From: an uncultured Flavobacterium sp. | Lineage (GTDB): Bacteria; Bacteroidota; Bacteroidia; Flavobacteriales; Flavobacteriaceae | Assembly (NCBI RefSeq): GCF_946478785.1 | Contig: NZ_CAMLDD010000033.1 | Coordinates: forward strand, 1-41,742 | DNA length: 41,742 nucleotides | Direction: 5' to 3' | Shown here: positions 23,334-32,340 of the stretch, in pieces | Layout of the letters: every line of letters starts with the position of its first letter | How positions within the stretch are numbered: the first letter of the stretch is position 1 | The notes under the pieces: model-generated | What the model was told of the DNA's origin: nothing | What the model saw: the letters and a program-made list of their open reading frames with translations, nothing else | Database searches by the model: none | Program-made: the position numbers and the translations under genes

Positions 23334-23450
23334 TTCCTGCAAGGTTTTTTCAACCTTGTAGGTTTGATTTGCCAAAGCAAAATTAAATAAGTTTAGTTTC
23401 TTTAGAACACAATAATAAATACCTACAAGGTTGAAAAAACCTTGCAGGAA
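23334..23450. repeat. Perfect 30-bp inverted repeat with internal hairpins
   Basis: The 30 bases at 23334-23363 (CCTGCAAGG-TTTTTT-CAACCTTGTAGG core) are repeated exactly, inverted, at 23421-23450, separated by 57 bases. Each arm is itself a small hairpin (CAAGGTT/AACCTTG). It lies just after the ABC ATPase gene and may end its transcript; dispersed copies are likely elsewhere in the genome. Confidence 0.85.
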
Positions 23451-23497
23451 ACATCTATTTTGAACAGAAAAAGGGAATTTTACTGTACTTAATTTTA

Positions 23498-23582
23498 GGA
23501 GCTAATTCCTGCTGCCCGTTTTATCTTTTATCGTCTCGTTAAAAAAAACGAGAGCATAAAAGAATGCCACTTCCATCATCTA
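23498..23582. repeat. REP-like hairpin element 2
   Basis: GGAGCTAATTCCTGCTG, then CTTTTAT/ATAAAAG and TCTCGTT/AACGAGA stems, then GAATGCCACTTCCATC. Left and right arms align with the element at 41051-41130 (GGAGCTNATTCCNGCTG, TTTATCTTTT, AAAAGNATGCC). Confidence 0.7.
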
Positions 23583-23639
23583 AGTGGTATAATTATTTAG
23601 TTAATCAGTTAGCCAATAAAACAGATAACCAATTAAACC

Positions 23640-24092
23640 TTATTTAACCCCAATCTGCCTCTTGGCTTCCCCAACAACAAAGGCTACAGAATTTGCAATA
23701 TTAAAACTTCGAATTAACTTCGACATCGGAATTGTTAAATGATTTTCGAAACGCGCTAAAACTTCCTTGCTTAAACCAACGCTTTCTTTTCCGAAAACCA
23801 GCCAGTCTCCATCCTGAAAATCCGTTTCTAAATATGATTTTTCAGCATGTGAACTCATCAAAAACACACGTGACTGATCCGGAATTTGTGCAATCCATTC
23901 CTCTATGTTCTGATATTCGGTAACATCAAGATGCACCCAGTAATCCAATCCGGAACGCTTTAGGTTTTTGTCATTAATCACAAATCCAAAAGGGTGAATT
24001 AGATGCAATTTGCTTTCTGTACCCACACATAAGCGGCCGATATTTCCGGTATTATTTGGTATTTCCGGTTCTACGAGAACAACGTTTAGCAT
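23640..24092 (-). CDS. trmL: tRNA (cytidine(34)-2'-O)-methyltransferase
   Basis: A 150-residue SPOUT-class enzyme that 2'-O-methylates the wobble base of tRNA-Leu isoacceptors. Family features: 'VVLVEPEIPNNTGNIGRLC' at the N-terminus, 'LDYW' near residue 50, 'DWLVFGKESVGLS' and the knot region 'IPM....RSFNIANSVAFVV'. Length is normal for TrmL. It is transcribed in the same direction as the pseudouridine synthase 80 bases upstream. Confidence 0.94.
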   Translation of the reverse strand: MLNVVLVEPEIPNNTGNIGRLCVGTESKLHLIHPFGFVINDKNLKRSGLDYWVHLDVTEYQNIEEWIAQIPDQSRVFLMSSHAEKSYLETDFQDGDWLVFGKESVGLSKEVLARFENHLTIPMSKLIRSFNIANSVAFVVGEAKRQIGVK

Positions 24093-24172
24093 TCTTTTTG
24101 AGTTATAAGTTATAAGTTAGGAGTTAAAGGTTTTAGTGATTATCTAATTGGTACATTTTCAAATTCTAATTC

Positions 24173-24754
24173 TCAAACTGACTCATCATCTAATTTAAAA
24201 TCTGGAACTTCTAAAACCTCGCCTGCTTTTAAGTTTTGCAAATATACATTTCCTATCCGGATCCGTACAAGCCTCAAAGTAGGAAAACCAACTGCGGCAG
24301 TCATTTTTCGAACCTGGCGAAACTTTCCTTCATTAACAGTTATCGATGCCCAGGATGTTGGTCCATGGCGTTCATCCCTTATTTTTTTAGCTCGAGGTCC
24401 AAAATCGGGAATTTCAGTAACGATAAAAGCTTTGCAGGGTTTCGTTTTGTATTTTCCGCCTTCAAAACCAATTTCTACGCCTTGTTGCAATTGTACAATA
24501 GCTTCGGGTGTAATTATGCCGTCAACCTGGACATAATATTCCTTGTCTACTTTTTTACTTCTTATCTGTTCGCTTACTTTTCCGTCGGTTGTCAGCAAAA
24601 GCAAACCTTCAGAGTCTTCATCTAATCGTCCAATAGCCATTGTGCCTTCAGGAAAATTATATAATTCGCCTAAAAGCTTTTTCTTTCTTTTCAATTCATA
24701 AATAAATTGGCTGAGGTAGCCGTAAGGTTTAAAAAGAACGAAGTGACGATGCAT
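24173..24754 (-). CDS. 23S rRNA pseudouridine synthase, RluE-like
   Basis: A 193-residue enzyme of the RsuA/RluB/E/F group. The catalytic motif GRLDEDSEGLLLLT has Asp45, and the protein has the group's 'FKPYG.L.QF' opening and 'GKFRQVRKMTAAVGFPTLRLVRIRIG' end. The RNA-binding S4 domain is absent, as in RluE (pseudouridine 2457 of 23S rRNA), so RluE is the closest assignment. A -7 element (TATCTTTG) lies so close that the leader is only about 8 bases. Confidence 0.9.
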   Translation of the reverse strand: MHRHFVLFKPYGYLSQFIYELKRKKKLLGELYNFPEGTMAIGRLDEDSEGLLLLTTDGKVSEQIRSKKVDKEYYVQVDGIITPEAIVQLQQGVEIGFEGGKYKTKPCKAFIVTEIPDFGPRAKKIRDERHGPTSWASITVNEGKFRQVRKMTAAVGFPTLRLVRIRIGNVYLQNLKAGEVLEVPDFKLDDESV

Positions 24755-24768
24755 ATTTTTATTTTTTG

Positions 24769-24776
24769 CAAAGATA
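24769..24776 (-). promoter_or_regulatory. -7 element of the rluE-like gene
   Basis: TATCTTTG read on the minus strand, a perfect TAnnTTTG ending 14 bases before the ATG at 24754. The word TATCTTTGCA is very common at flavobacterial promoters. Confidence 0.6.
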
Positions 24777-24896
24777 GTTTTGTTTCATCTTCATTGAAAA
24801 ATTAATAGCAGAAATTAACCCAAAGCAATGTTAAACCATTTAGTTTTAAAATTTAGAATTCGTAATATTATAAGAAGAATATTAAACTAAAATGAC

Positions 24897-25271
24897 ATGG
24901 ATACAAATAATTTAGGCGCTAAAAAGATAAATGGAGTACAAAAAGATATCGACGAATCTAAAGGAAAAAATATTTCGCATGACGGAAAATCTGAGGATGC
25001 CAATTTAAAAAAAGAAGTTGTTACCGATGCTCAGGGCAATAAACAAATAGTAGAAAGGGCACGAAATGAAAACGAGGATATCCGAAAAGTCAAAGATGAT
25101 GTAAGTCTGGATGATGCCAACGCAAATCGTGGTGTTTCATCAGAAGAAGAAGCAAAAAAGACAGTAGAAAACAAAGACCGAAATTCGGATATCACACCAA
25201 ATCGTTACCCAAATTCAAATCCGGAAAGCCATAAAGACAGAGGGAACATGAAATTGGATGAGGAAAATTAA
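24897..25271 (+). CDS. Hydrophilic protein of unknown function
   Basis: A 124-residue, very polar, probably disordered protein rich in Asp, Glu, Lys and Asn, without Cys, Trp or a hydrophobic segment ('DTNNLGAKKINGVQKDIDES', 'DDVSLDDANANRGVSSEEEA', 'NPESHKDRGNMKLDEEN'). The composition resembles bacterial hydrophilin or stress-desiccation proteins, but no motif proves this. It is monocistronic, with a terminator about 40 bases downstream. Confidence 0.7.
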   Translation: MDTNNLGAKKINGVQKDIDESKGKNISHDGKSEDANLKKEVVTDAQGNKQIVERARNENEDIRKVKDDVSLDDANANRGVSSEEEAKKTVENKDRNSDITPNRYPNSNPESHKDRGNMKLDEEN

Positions 25272-25310
25272 ATTCATAGTGAATACTACTTTTTTATTAT
25301 CAGGAACAAA

Positions 25311-25340
25311 GGCTGTCAATTTTTAGACAGTCTTTTTTTT
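25311..25340 (+). terminator. Intrinsic terminator
   Basis: GGCTGTC-AATTTTTA-GACAGTC (one G-T pair) followed by eight T. Confidence 0.85.
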
Positions 25341-25582
25341 GGCAGTTTTTGTAGGCGTAGTTTTATATTCAATTTTTTTATCTTAAAAAACAGAATTCCT
25401 TTAAAAAATCATTTCATCACTTGAAATGAAATATGATTATGAATAATTTAAACAATGCGCTTATTTTTGCCTTATTGATATGAAATGTTTATAAGTTTAA
25501 AATATTTATGTTTATAGTTTTATAATATTCCCTTAACTTTAAAGTAGATAACTTTAGATTCTAAACTTTAATATTTTAAACT
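25341..25582. other. AT-rich non-coding stretch
   Basis: Upstream region of the secreted nuclease gene. No gene, clear -7 element or repeat recognised. The words TAACTTTA (near 25530) and TAACTTTAGA (near 25549) are weak TAnnTTTG-like candidates. Confidence 0.4.
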
Positions 25583-28500
25583 ATGAAAAATATTTACACT
25601 TCGCGATATTTAATGGCGTTTTTAAGTTTTTTTTATTTCTTGTCGGGAAATCTTTTTGCTCAGACGATGCCCGATAAGCAGTTCTTGCCTTACACACAGG
25701 ATTTTTCGTTTGCTGCATCAGAAACAGCATATCCTGTTGGGTTTCAGGGATGGACTGCCAATATATTTCCAGGATCTGCATTTAATACAAATGCTGTTGT
25801 AGTTGCTGACAGACCTTTAATTGCTAATAGTACAGCTGCCACAAATAGTGGCAATTTTCATAATTATAATGGAAAAATTGGTTTTTTAAATAATGGCGAC
25901 TTAGACTTAACAATTGCTTTTGCTTTTGATGCGACAGGACAAAAAGCAATACAGGTGCAATATGATGCCATGACGATTCGTAATCCTTATAATGGAAGCA
26001 ATAACACTCGTATCAATGAAATGGTGCTGCAATACCGGGTAGGCACTACAGCTGATTTTACATCATTATTAGAAACTGCTTATAGAAATAATACGACTAC
26101 AAAAACCGGTTCGGGAGATACTACCCCTCAAGATAATTGGAAAAAAATAAAACTAACACTACCGGCAGAATGTGATAATCAGCCTGTAGTTCAAATACGA
26201 TGGATTTCCAGACAGGTTTCCGGCTCAGGATCCCGACCTTCTTTTGCAATAGATAATATTGATATCCGAAGTGACATTTTGGCTCCGGTAAGCGAAACAG
26301 GTTATCCAAAAGCAGACAATATCTTATCAGAAAGTTTTGATTTTTTAAACAAAATTGATGAAGTTGGAAAAACGTATTATGTCCTTTTGCCAGCCGAAAG
26401 CACAGAACCAACAATTGCTCAAATAAAAGCTGGTCTTGATGCAAATGATTCTGCTGCATTACAATCCGGATTTTTGGATATTACTGATGAATCTCAGCAA
26501 TATGTAAAAAGTTTTACAGGATTAGCACTTGACACCAGTTACAGCGTTTTCTCCATTTCCGAAGATTCTAATGGCAATATCCAATCGGTAGTAAATAAGG
26601 TTGATGTTGCTACTTCAAGCGTTGCATTTCCTTCAATATCGACTACAGTTGCCTCTCTTAATTTAGGTTTTTCTGAAGCAAATTATACTTCTGACAGTGC
26701 AACTTATCAAATTCAGGGTTCTAATCTTACCCATAATGTGGTAGTGACTGCTCCTGCAAATTTTACAATTTCTAAAGATAATAATACGTTTGGCCCTACC
26801 CTGACATACACTGCATTTGATTTCGCTTCAAATGTTGCCCAAACGGTTTATGTTCGATTTACCCCAACTTCTACAGGCAGTTTTTCAGGTGAGATAACGC
26901 ATGAAACAAAAGGAGCTCTAACTAAAAACATCGCTTTATCCGGAGTTGGCATTAATCCTTATGTTCAGGGATTTAATGATATCAATGTTTTAAGCAATAG
27001 TGGATGGACACAACATAATGTAGCAGGAAATGTAAATAGCTGGACGAGTACAACAAATACCAGAAACATAAATTCAGGAACAGGTGCTGTACTTATGAAT
27101 GGATTTTCGGACACTGGTGCGAGCAAAGACTGGCTTATTTCGCCAAAATTACGTTTAGATAATTTTGGTCAATTCCCACTATTGTCATTTTACTCTCGCA
27201 AATTTTATGAAGGCCCTTCTTTAAAATTAATGGTTTCGACTAATTATGATGGAAAAAGCAATCCTGAAACCGCTACTTGGACAGCAATAGAAGGTTATTT
27301 TCCAACTACAACAGGAACTTATGTTCAGTCACAATTTATAAATTTAGCAGGATATAAAACCAGTCATACTTATTTGGCCTGGGTATATGAAACCACGTCT
27401 GAAGGAAGCAATGCTGCTGCAGAATGGTCATTAGATGATGTCGCGATTACCAATGAGCCAGGTTATGTGGCTTCAAACCCTGTTTTAGATTTTGGGGATG
27501 TAAATCCAAATGCTGTTTCTGCCAGCCAGTCTTTTGTTTTCAAAGCAGAAGGTTATGGAGCTATTACGATTACCACTCCTGCCGATTATGAGCTGTCTTT
27601 AGATAATAATACGTTTCAGTCCAATGTTGTTGTAAGTGCTCTTGATGCATCAGCAGGAAAAACGATTTACGCAAGATTTACACCTTCTGTAAAAGCATTA
27701 ACTATTTCAGGGGCATTAACGATTACCGGAACTTCTTTAAATAAACAAATTGGAAAGCTGACAGGTTCTTCTTTACCAAAAACAGATACTTTTGATGTTG
27801 TAACGTATAACTTGGAGTTTTTTGGAGCTGATAATGTAGAATTCGGTCCAACAAATGATCCTTTGCAAATTGAGAATGTGGCGAAGGTAATGAACAAATT
27901 AAATGCTGATGTTTATGTAGTTCAGGAAGTATCTGATGATCCGTCAATTGATGAATTGATTAAACAAATAAATGTCAACGGTAAAACATTTGATAAAAGC
28001 ATTTCGACATCATGGTCGTACTCTTTTAATACACCGGATCCAAATTTCCCTCCTCAAAAGTTAGTTGTACTTTATAATACGCAAACGACAACTGTAAAAA
28101 AGAGCCGCGTAATGTTTGAAAAATTATACGATGAGGTTAGAGCCGGAACTACAACATTACCAAATTATCCGGGAGGAAACGGAGCTAGTTTTTTTGCATC
28201 AGGACGTTTGCCTTATCTGGTACAAATTGAAACCAATATAGGAGGTGTTAAAAAAGAAATCAACCTCATTGATATTCATGCCCGTGCCAACAGCGGATCA
28301 GATATAGCGAGATACAATATGCGTAAATACGACGCCGAATTGTTAAAAGACAGCTTAGACGTTCATTATCCAAATTCAAATTTGATAATTTTAGGAGATT
28401 TTAATGATGATGTAAAAGCATCTGTTATTACGCCAAATCCTTCATCTTACGAAGCTTTTGTTAATGATCCAAATAATTATGATGCGCTTACTTTGGGAAT

Positions 28501-28984
28501 CAGTCAGGCAGGTGCTTATAGTTTTTTAAGTTCTGGAGGATTTCTGGATCATATTGTCATTTCAAATGAGTTAACAGATGAGTATATACCAAACTCAATT
28601 GCTGTATATGATCCGCGTACAGATATTGTAAACTATACAACGAACACTTCTGACCATGGACCGGTTATTGCCCGTTTTGAATTAAAAGAAGATAATCTAA
28701 GCACAATTGATTTTGATGCCAATACTACATTTGCTGTAAAAGCATTTCCTAATCCTGCAACAGATGTGGTAAATGTTCTTGTAAAAAGCAGTACAGACAA
28801 AAATCTAAAATTAAGATTTTATGATATCAACGGCCGTTTGGTAGGAAACCCTTTTGAAGTTAAGGCAAATCAGGATATAACGACGACAGCAGTTCCGGTA
28901 AATTATTTACAAAGAGGTGTTTATATTTATACTTTGACAGAGAATAATAAGGTTGTTTTTAAAGGAAAAGTCATAAAAAAATAA
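25583..28984 (+). CDS. Secreted modular nuclease with type IX sorting domain
   Basis: An 1133-residue exported protein. After the signal peptide (ends near LFAQ, residue 27) come two 'choice-of-anchor'/MAM-like beta modules (about 30-230 and 465-630), interspersed with Ig-like domains ('NLTHNVVVTAPANFTISKDN', 'ITITTPADYELSLDN'). Residues ~735-1033 are an endonuclease/exonuclease/phosphatase domain with catalytic residues in place: VVQEVSDDP, IDIHARANS, LGDFNDD and SDHGP. The last ~80 residues are a type A C-terminal sorting signal (AFPNPATDVVNV...YLQRGVYIYTL.....KGKVIKK). It likely degrades extracellular DNA for nutrients; substrate not proven by sequence. Confidence 0.92.
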   Translation: MKNIYTSRYLMAFLSFFYFLSGNLFAQTMPDKQFLPYTQDFSFAASETAYPVGFQGWTANIFPGSAFNTNAVVVADRPLIANSTAATNSGNFHNYNGKIGFLNNGDLDLTIAFAFDATGQKAIQVQYDAMTIRNPYNGSNNTRINEMVLQYRVGTTADFTSLLETAYRNNTTTKTGSGDTTPQDNWKKIKLTLPAECDNQPVVQIRWISRQVSGSGSRPSFAIDNIDIRSDILAPVSETGYPKADNILSESFDFLNKIDEVGKTYYVLLPAESTEPTIAQIKAGLDANDSAALQSGFLDITDESQQYVKSFTGLALDTSYSVFSISEDSNGNIQSVVNKVDVATSSVAFPSISTTVASLNLGFSEANYTSDSATYQIQGSNLTHNVVVTAPANFTISKDNNTFGPTLTYTAFDFASNVAQTVYVRFTPTSTGSFSGEITHETKGALTKNIALSGVGINPYVQGFNDINVLSNSGWTQHNVAGNVNSWTSTTNTRNINSGTGAVLMNGFSDTGASKDWLISPKLRLDNFGQFPLLSFYSRKFYEGPSLKLMVSTNYDGKSNPETATWTAIEGYFPTTTGTYVQSQFINLAGYKTSHTYLAWVYETTSEGSNAAAEWSLDDVAITNEPGYVASNPVLDFGDVNPNAVSASQSFVFKAEGYGAITITTPADYELSLDNNTFQSNVVVSALDASAGKTIYARFTPSVKALTISGALTITGTSLNKQIGKLTGSSLPKTDTFDVVTYNLEFFGADNVEFGPTNDPLQIENVAKVMNKLNADVYVVQEVSDDPSIDELIKQINVNGKTFDKSISTSWSYSFNTPDPNFPPQKLVVLYNTQTTTVKKSRVMFEKLYDEVRAGTTTLPNYPGGNGASFFASGRLPYLVQIETNIGGVKKEINLIDIHARANSGSDIARYNMRKYDAELLKDSLDVHYPNSNLIILGDFNDDVKASVITPNPSSYEAFVNDPNNYDALTLGISQAGAYSFLSSGGFLDHIVISNELTDEYIPNSIAVYDPRTDIVNYTTNTSDHGPVIARFELKEDNLSTIDFDANTTFAVKAFPNPATDVVNVLVKSSTDKNLKLRFYDINGRLVGNPFEVKANQDITTTAVPVNYLQRGVYIYTLTENNKVVFKGKVIKK

Positions 28985-29008
28985 GTACAAATAATCCATT
29001 ACTTAAAA

Positions 29009-29039
29009 GGCAGTTCAAATTCGGACTGTCTTTTTTTTT
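29009..29039 (+). terminator. Intrinsic terminator of the nuclease gene
   Basis: GGCAGTTC and GGACTGTC pair (two G-T pairs) around a 6-base loop, followed by nine T, 24 bases after the stop codon. Confidence 0.82.
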
Positions 29040-29043
29040 AGTA

Positions 29044-29577
29044 TTATTGAACATCAAATAAATTTTTAGCTTTTAAATCAATAGTTTTGTTATCGGATAT
29101 TTCTAAAAAATAATCCAACTGCCAGTGTTGTGTTTTTTGAGCCTGCTTGCTGGTTGTAATATCCCAGGGAGGGTAAACTCTTGTGGCTCTTTTGCCTTCT
29201 TTTGTTGGGGTTGAAAAAATCCCTTTTTCTAATAAAATAGCTTTCGGAAAGATAAACTGTCCAAAATTATTCTCTTTTCGCACACTGATAACAACAAAAT
29301 CTATTGCATCCGAAAAATCAAAAGGTTCGATGGTTCCGGATAGGTTACGTTTCCATAAAGTAACAAACTGTCCCGTTTTTGTTGGCGTAATTTTCGCTGC
29401 CCTGTAGCAGATGGTCTTTTTGCCAATCTCAAAACGATACCCACTATATTCGGCACTTTCTGTTTCTGGCAAAGGTTGTGTACATTTTAAACTACAGCAA
29501 TCATAAACCAGTTTTTTCGCCAAAATTAAATCATGAGGGAATGTTTTTGCATTAATCCAAGTGTCGTGAATTGTCAT
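29044..29577 (-). CDS. MepB family protein
   Basis: A 177-residue soluble protein matching MepB-type proteins: 'YSGYRFEIGKKTICYRAAKITPTKTGQFVTLWKR', 'DAIDFVVISVRKENNFGQFIFPKAIL' and 'KRATRVYPPWD....QAQKTQ.WQ..YFL'. MepB was named from the Staphylococcus mepRAB operon but has no proven biochemical function. It is encoded 13 bases downstream of the sigma/membrane-protein pair on the same strand, so it may be co-transcribed with them. Confidence 0.82.
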   Translation of the reverse strand: MTIHDTWINAKTFPHDLILAKKLVYDCCSLKCTQPLPETESAEYSGYRFEIGKKTICYRAAKITPTKTGQFVTLWKRNLSGTIEPFDFSDAIDFVVISVRKENNFGQFIFPKAILLEKGIFSTPTKEGKRATRVYPPWDITTSKQAQKTQHWQLDYFLEISDNKTIDLKAKNLFDVQ

Positions 29578-29590
29578 ACTTTATTTTGGA

Positions 29591-31426
29591 TTAAAAAGAG
29601 ACATTCAAACCAAAATTGAATGACCACTGAAATTGATTAAAAGTTTGATTATTTAATGGATTGACATAATAGTTCATGCCTGGCTCAACAAAAACATGTG
29701 TTTTTTTGTATAAACGGTATTGAAAAGTACTGCTCAATAAGGAACCATAAACAAAGTCACTGGCATCTAAATTATCGCCAATTGAAGTGCCGTTTAACGT
29801 TACATTATTTGAAATCAATTTCCCCACAAATCCTCCCGTATTTAAACTAATACTAGTTTTGTCTTTATTGAAAAGCGCATAAGAAACTTCAAGGGGCATC
29901 TCAATATATTTTAAGCTCTGATCAATATTTCCGGTTTCGAAGTTACTGCTTTTTAAAGTGTTTTGTGTACTTTTTGAAACAAAAACATAACTGGAATTGT
30001 TTGCTATTGTTTGTTTAACGACAGTAGAATTTTGATTCAGGTAATCACTTGTACCCAGGAGTGAGGATGCAATATGGCTGGTACTGTAATAAGACACATT
30101 AGCAACGCTTTGCCCTAATTCGTTAATTTTTAAACCAGAACTTACAGCCCATTTTTTATTGAGCTTGTAATTTGTTTTTACTCCGTATGTATTGGTTTGC
30201 TTCGATTCATTAACATTGCCTAAAGTTTTTTGTTTACTATAATTTTCTGAATTTGCAATTCCCGCAAAAACTTCCAGCGACCACTTTTCTGAGTTTGAAA
30301 TGGATTTCTCCTCCTTGTCTTTTTCAGGTTTAACTTCAACAATTCCCTTTTCTAAATTTTGTAATACAGCCAACTGAACAGAATCTTGTGTGCTTAATGA
30401 ATTGGCAGCTATAGCATTGTTCTTTTGGATATTTTCTGCCAGGATTGATTCCGTTTTTACTGCTTCATTAGGAACTTCTTTTTCTAAAATCTGTTTATTA
30501 TTGTCTGAATTTGAAGAATTTAAAGCAATAGCATCATTGCTTTTCGAAACCAGTTTGTCTTCAAAAACAGAATTTGGCATCTGATTATCTGAAAAGGAAT
30601 TGAATGAATTCTTTTTTCCTAAGGTGAAAGTTTTCCCTGCTATAGATTGATTTGTATTTCTTTTTTCGGTTTGTAAAATTTGATTATCTGAAAAAGAATT
30701 GAATGAATTTTGTTTACCTCCAATAAATGTTTTTTCGGCTACAGCCTGATTTGCATTTCTTTTTTCAGTTTGTAAAATTTGATTATCTGAAAAAGAATTA
30801 AACGAATTTTGTTTACCTCCAATAAATGTTTTTTCGGCTACAGCCTGATTTGCATTTCTTTTTTCAGTTTGTAAAATTTGATTATCTGAAAAAGAATTAA
30901 ACGAATTTTGTTTACCTCCAATAAATGTTTTTTCGGCTACAGCCTGATTTGTATTTTCTGCAGCATTGTTAGATTTTTGATTAGAAACAGCTGAATTAAC
31001 TTTATTATCAGAATCAGTTTGAGTAATTGTTGTTCTGTATGTTTCGTTATTTTTAGAATTATCTGATTGGTTTGCAGGTGTTTCTACAGACAGATTTTCA
31101 ACACTGCCCGATTTTATTTTGGAGCTATTCTCTTCTGTAGATCTTGTTTTGTTATCTAAATCTTTCTTGTTTTCGTCAAGAACAACACTTTTTTCTATAG
31201 CTTGGATATTTACTGTTTCAATTCCTGAATCAGAATTAAAACGTAAAACAGAAGGAAGCAATAATCCTAATAAAAGGCATGCAGCAGCTGACCACCAAAG
31301 AATTACTCTTTTTTTCTTTTTAGGTTTATCAAGTTCCTCTTCAATTTTATTCCACAATTCGGGTGGTGGAATACTCGAAAAGTTTTCTATTGATGAAAAA
31401 ATATCTTCTATTTTCTGCTTCTTCAT
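29591..31426 (-). CDS. Envelope-spanning protein with 33-residue repeats, sigma-factor partner
   Basis: A 611-residue protein. A cytoplasmic N-terminus of ~40 residues (DIFSSIENFSSIPPPELWNK) is followed by one membrane helix (~42-62). A long Asn/Ser/Lys/Glu-rich periplasmic linker includes three near-identical 33-residue repeats (160-258, NQAVAEKTFIGGKQNSFNSF...) plus a divergent fourth copy. The C-terminal ~220 residues (from 'WSLEVFAGIANSENYSKQ') look like an outer-membrane beta-barrel ending in FSFNFGLNVSF. It overlaps the ECF sigma gene by 4 bases, so an anti-sigma or signal-transducing role is likely, though it lacks a zinc or FecR motif. The barrel suggests it bridges both membranes. 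Confidence 0.78.
   Translation of the reverse strand: MKKQKIEDIFSSIENFSSIPPPELWNKIEEELDKPKKKKRVILWWSAAACLLLGLLLPSVLRFNSDSGIETVNIQAIEKSVVLDENKKDLDNKTRSTEENSSKIKSGSVENLSVETPANQSDNSKNNETYRTTITQTDSDNKVNSAVSNQKSNNAAENTNQAVAEKTFIGGKQNSFNSFSDNQILQTEKRNANQAVAEKTFIGGKQNSFNSFSDNQILQTEKRNANQAVAEKTFIGGKQNSFNSFSDNQILQTEKRNTNQSIAGKTFTLGKKNSFNSFSDNQMPNSVFEDKLVSKSNDAIALNSSNSDNNKQILEKEVPNEAVKTESILAENIQKNNAIAANSLSTQDSVQLAVLQNLEKGIVEVKPEKDKEEKSISNSEKWSLEVFAGIANSENYSKQKTLGNVNESKQTNTYGVKTNYKLNKKWAVSSGLKINELGQSVANVSYYSTSHIASSLLGTSDYLNQNSTVVKQTIANNSSYVFVSKSTQNTLKSSNFETGNIDQSLKYIEMPLEVSYALFNKDKTSISLNTGGFVGKLISNNVTLNGTSIGDNLDASDFVYGSLLSSTFQYRLYKKTHVFVEPGMNYYVNPLNNQTFNQFQWSFNFGLNVSF
30575..30949 (-). repeat. 99-bp in-frame tandem repeat, 3 near-identical copies plus one divergent
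   Basis: Within the membrane protein gene, units of 99 bp (33 codons) at about 30851-30949, 30752-30850 and 30653-30751 differ by only a few bases. A fourth unit (30575-30652) is truncated and diverged. The near identity points to recent expansion and probable copy-number variation between strains. Confidence 0.88.
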
Positions 31427-31974
31427 GCTGTTTTAAAATTTTTAATACTCAAAATCCTTTTTTGTAAAATTCGTTTGGCCCTGTTTAAATTTGATTTAGA
31501 AGTTCCTTCTGAAATTTTGAGCTGTTCCGCAATCTCTTTATGCTTCATTTTTTCAAAAACATATAAGTTAAAAACCATGCGGTATTGATCTGGTAATTCT
31601 CTGATATATTCGAGTAACTTTTCTTGTGCTATCGGAATAATTTCTAATTCCTCCTCTTCTACAAAATCGGTATCAGGATCAAAAACATCCAAAAAGAAAC
31701 TTTCTTTTCTTTTCTTATTTAATGTTTCGATTAGCTTATTGATAAAGATTCGTTTTAACCATCCTTCAAAACTGCCTTCGAATCTATACTGATGGATTTT
31801 TTGAAAAACAATAACAAACGCCTCCTGAAAAACATCCTTGGCATCGTCTTCATTTTTCATATACTTTAAACAAATACCATATAAAACAGGCGAGAACAAC
31901 TGATAAATTTTCAGTTGTCCTGCCCTGTCATTCTGTATACATTGTTTAATATATATGTCTAAATCGTCTTTCAA
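31423..31974 (-). CDS. ECF-type RNA polymerase sigma factor
   Basis: A 183-residue sigma-70 factor with region 2 (LYGICLKYMKNEDDAKDVFQ, 'FEGSFEGWLKRIFINKLI') and region 4 (LPDQYRMVFNLYVFEKMKHK, then 'EIAEQLKISEGTSKSNLNRAKRIL'). The frame must begin with TTG at 31974, since no ATG precedes Met39. A TAnnTTTG element (TATTTTTG, 32004-31997) sits suitably upstream. The stop overlaps the start of the repeat-containing membrane protein gene by 4 bases, typical of a sigma/anti-sigma pair. The regulon is unknown. Confidence 0.92.
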   Translation of the reverse strand: MKDDLDIYIKQCIQNDRAGQLKIYQLFSPVLYGICLKYMKNEDDAKDVFQEAFVIVFQKIHQYRFEGSFEGWLKRIFINKLIETLNKKRKESFFLDVFDPDTDFVEEEELEIIPIAQEKLLEYIRELPDQYRMVFNLYVFEKMKHKEIAEQLKISEGTSKSNLNRAKRILQKRILSIKNFKTA

Positions 31975-32024
31975 AAATAGGATGGTTTGGTTTTGGCAAA
32001 AATAACTCTTTTTAGTCTCTTAAC

Positions 32025-32340
32025 CTATTTTTTGCAGATAGTACGTCTACCTTCAAAATCATTATTTACGATTGTTAATCTTTGATTATCAAGCTCTTCT
32101 ATGACATACGTTTTTCCTTCAAAAGAGAGGAGGTTCTTTTCTGACTGGTCAAAAAAGCTAATCCCTTTTTTAATTTCATAGAGGTTATTCCGAAATATCG
32201 ATGCCTTCTTTGTAGGTGACAATTTTTCCGTCAGGAGTAAAAACTATCGTTTTATTGAACCCCTTTGTTTCGGGACAAGTACAATAAAAAGGGATAGCTT
32301 TTTTGTCATAATTTAAACTTTTAAGAGTACAATTTTGTCT
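32025..32340 (-). pseudogene. Probable frameshifted small gene
   Basis: Reading the minus strand, one frame gives protein-like sequence NCTLKSLNYDKKAIPFYCTC, then PETKGFNKTIVFTPDGKIVT, YKEGIDISE and stop (near 32183). The next frame continues naturally from the same point: FRNNLYEIKKGISFFDQSEK, then 'LLSFEGKTYVIEELDNQRLTIV' to 32025. Joining them at GIDI/FRNN gives one coherent product of about 100 residues, so a +1/-1 frameshift (or sequencing error) near 32190 is likely. The 3' half alone has only a TTG start at 32222. Family not recognised; it resembles small lipocalin-like proteins. Confidence 0.45.
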
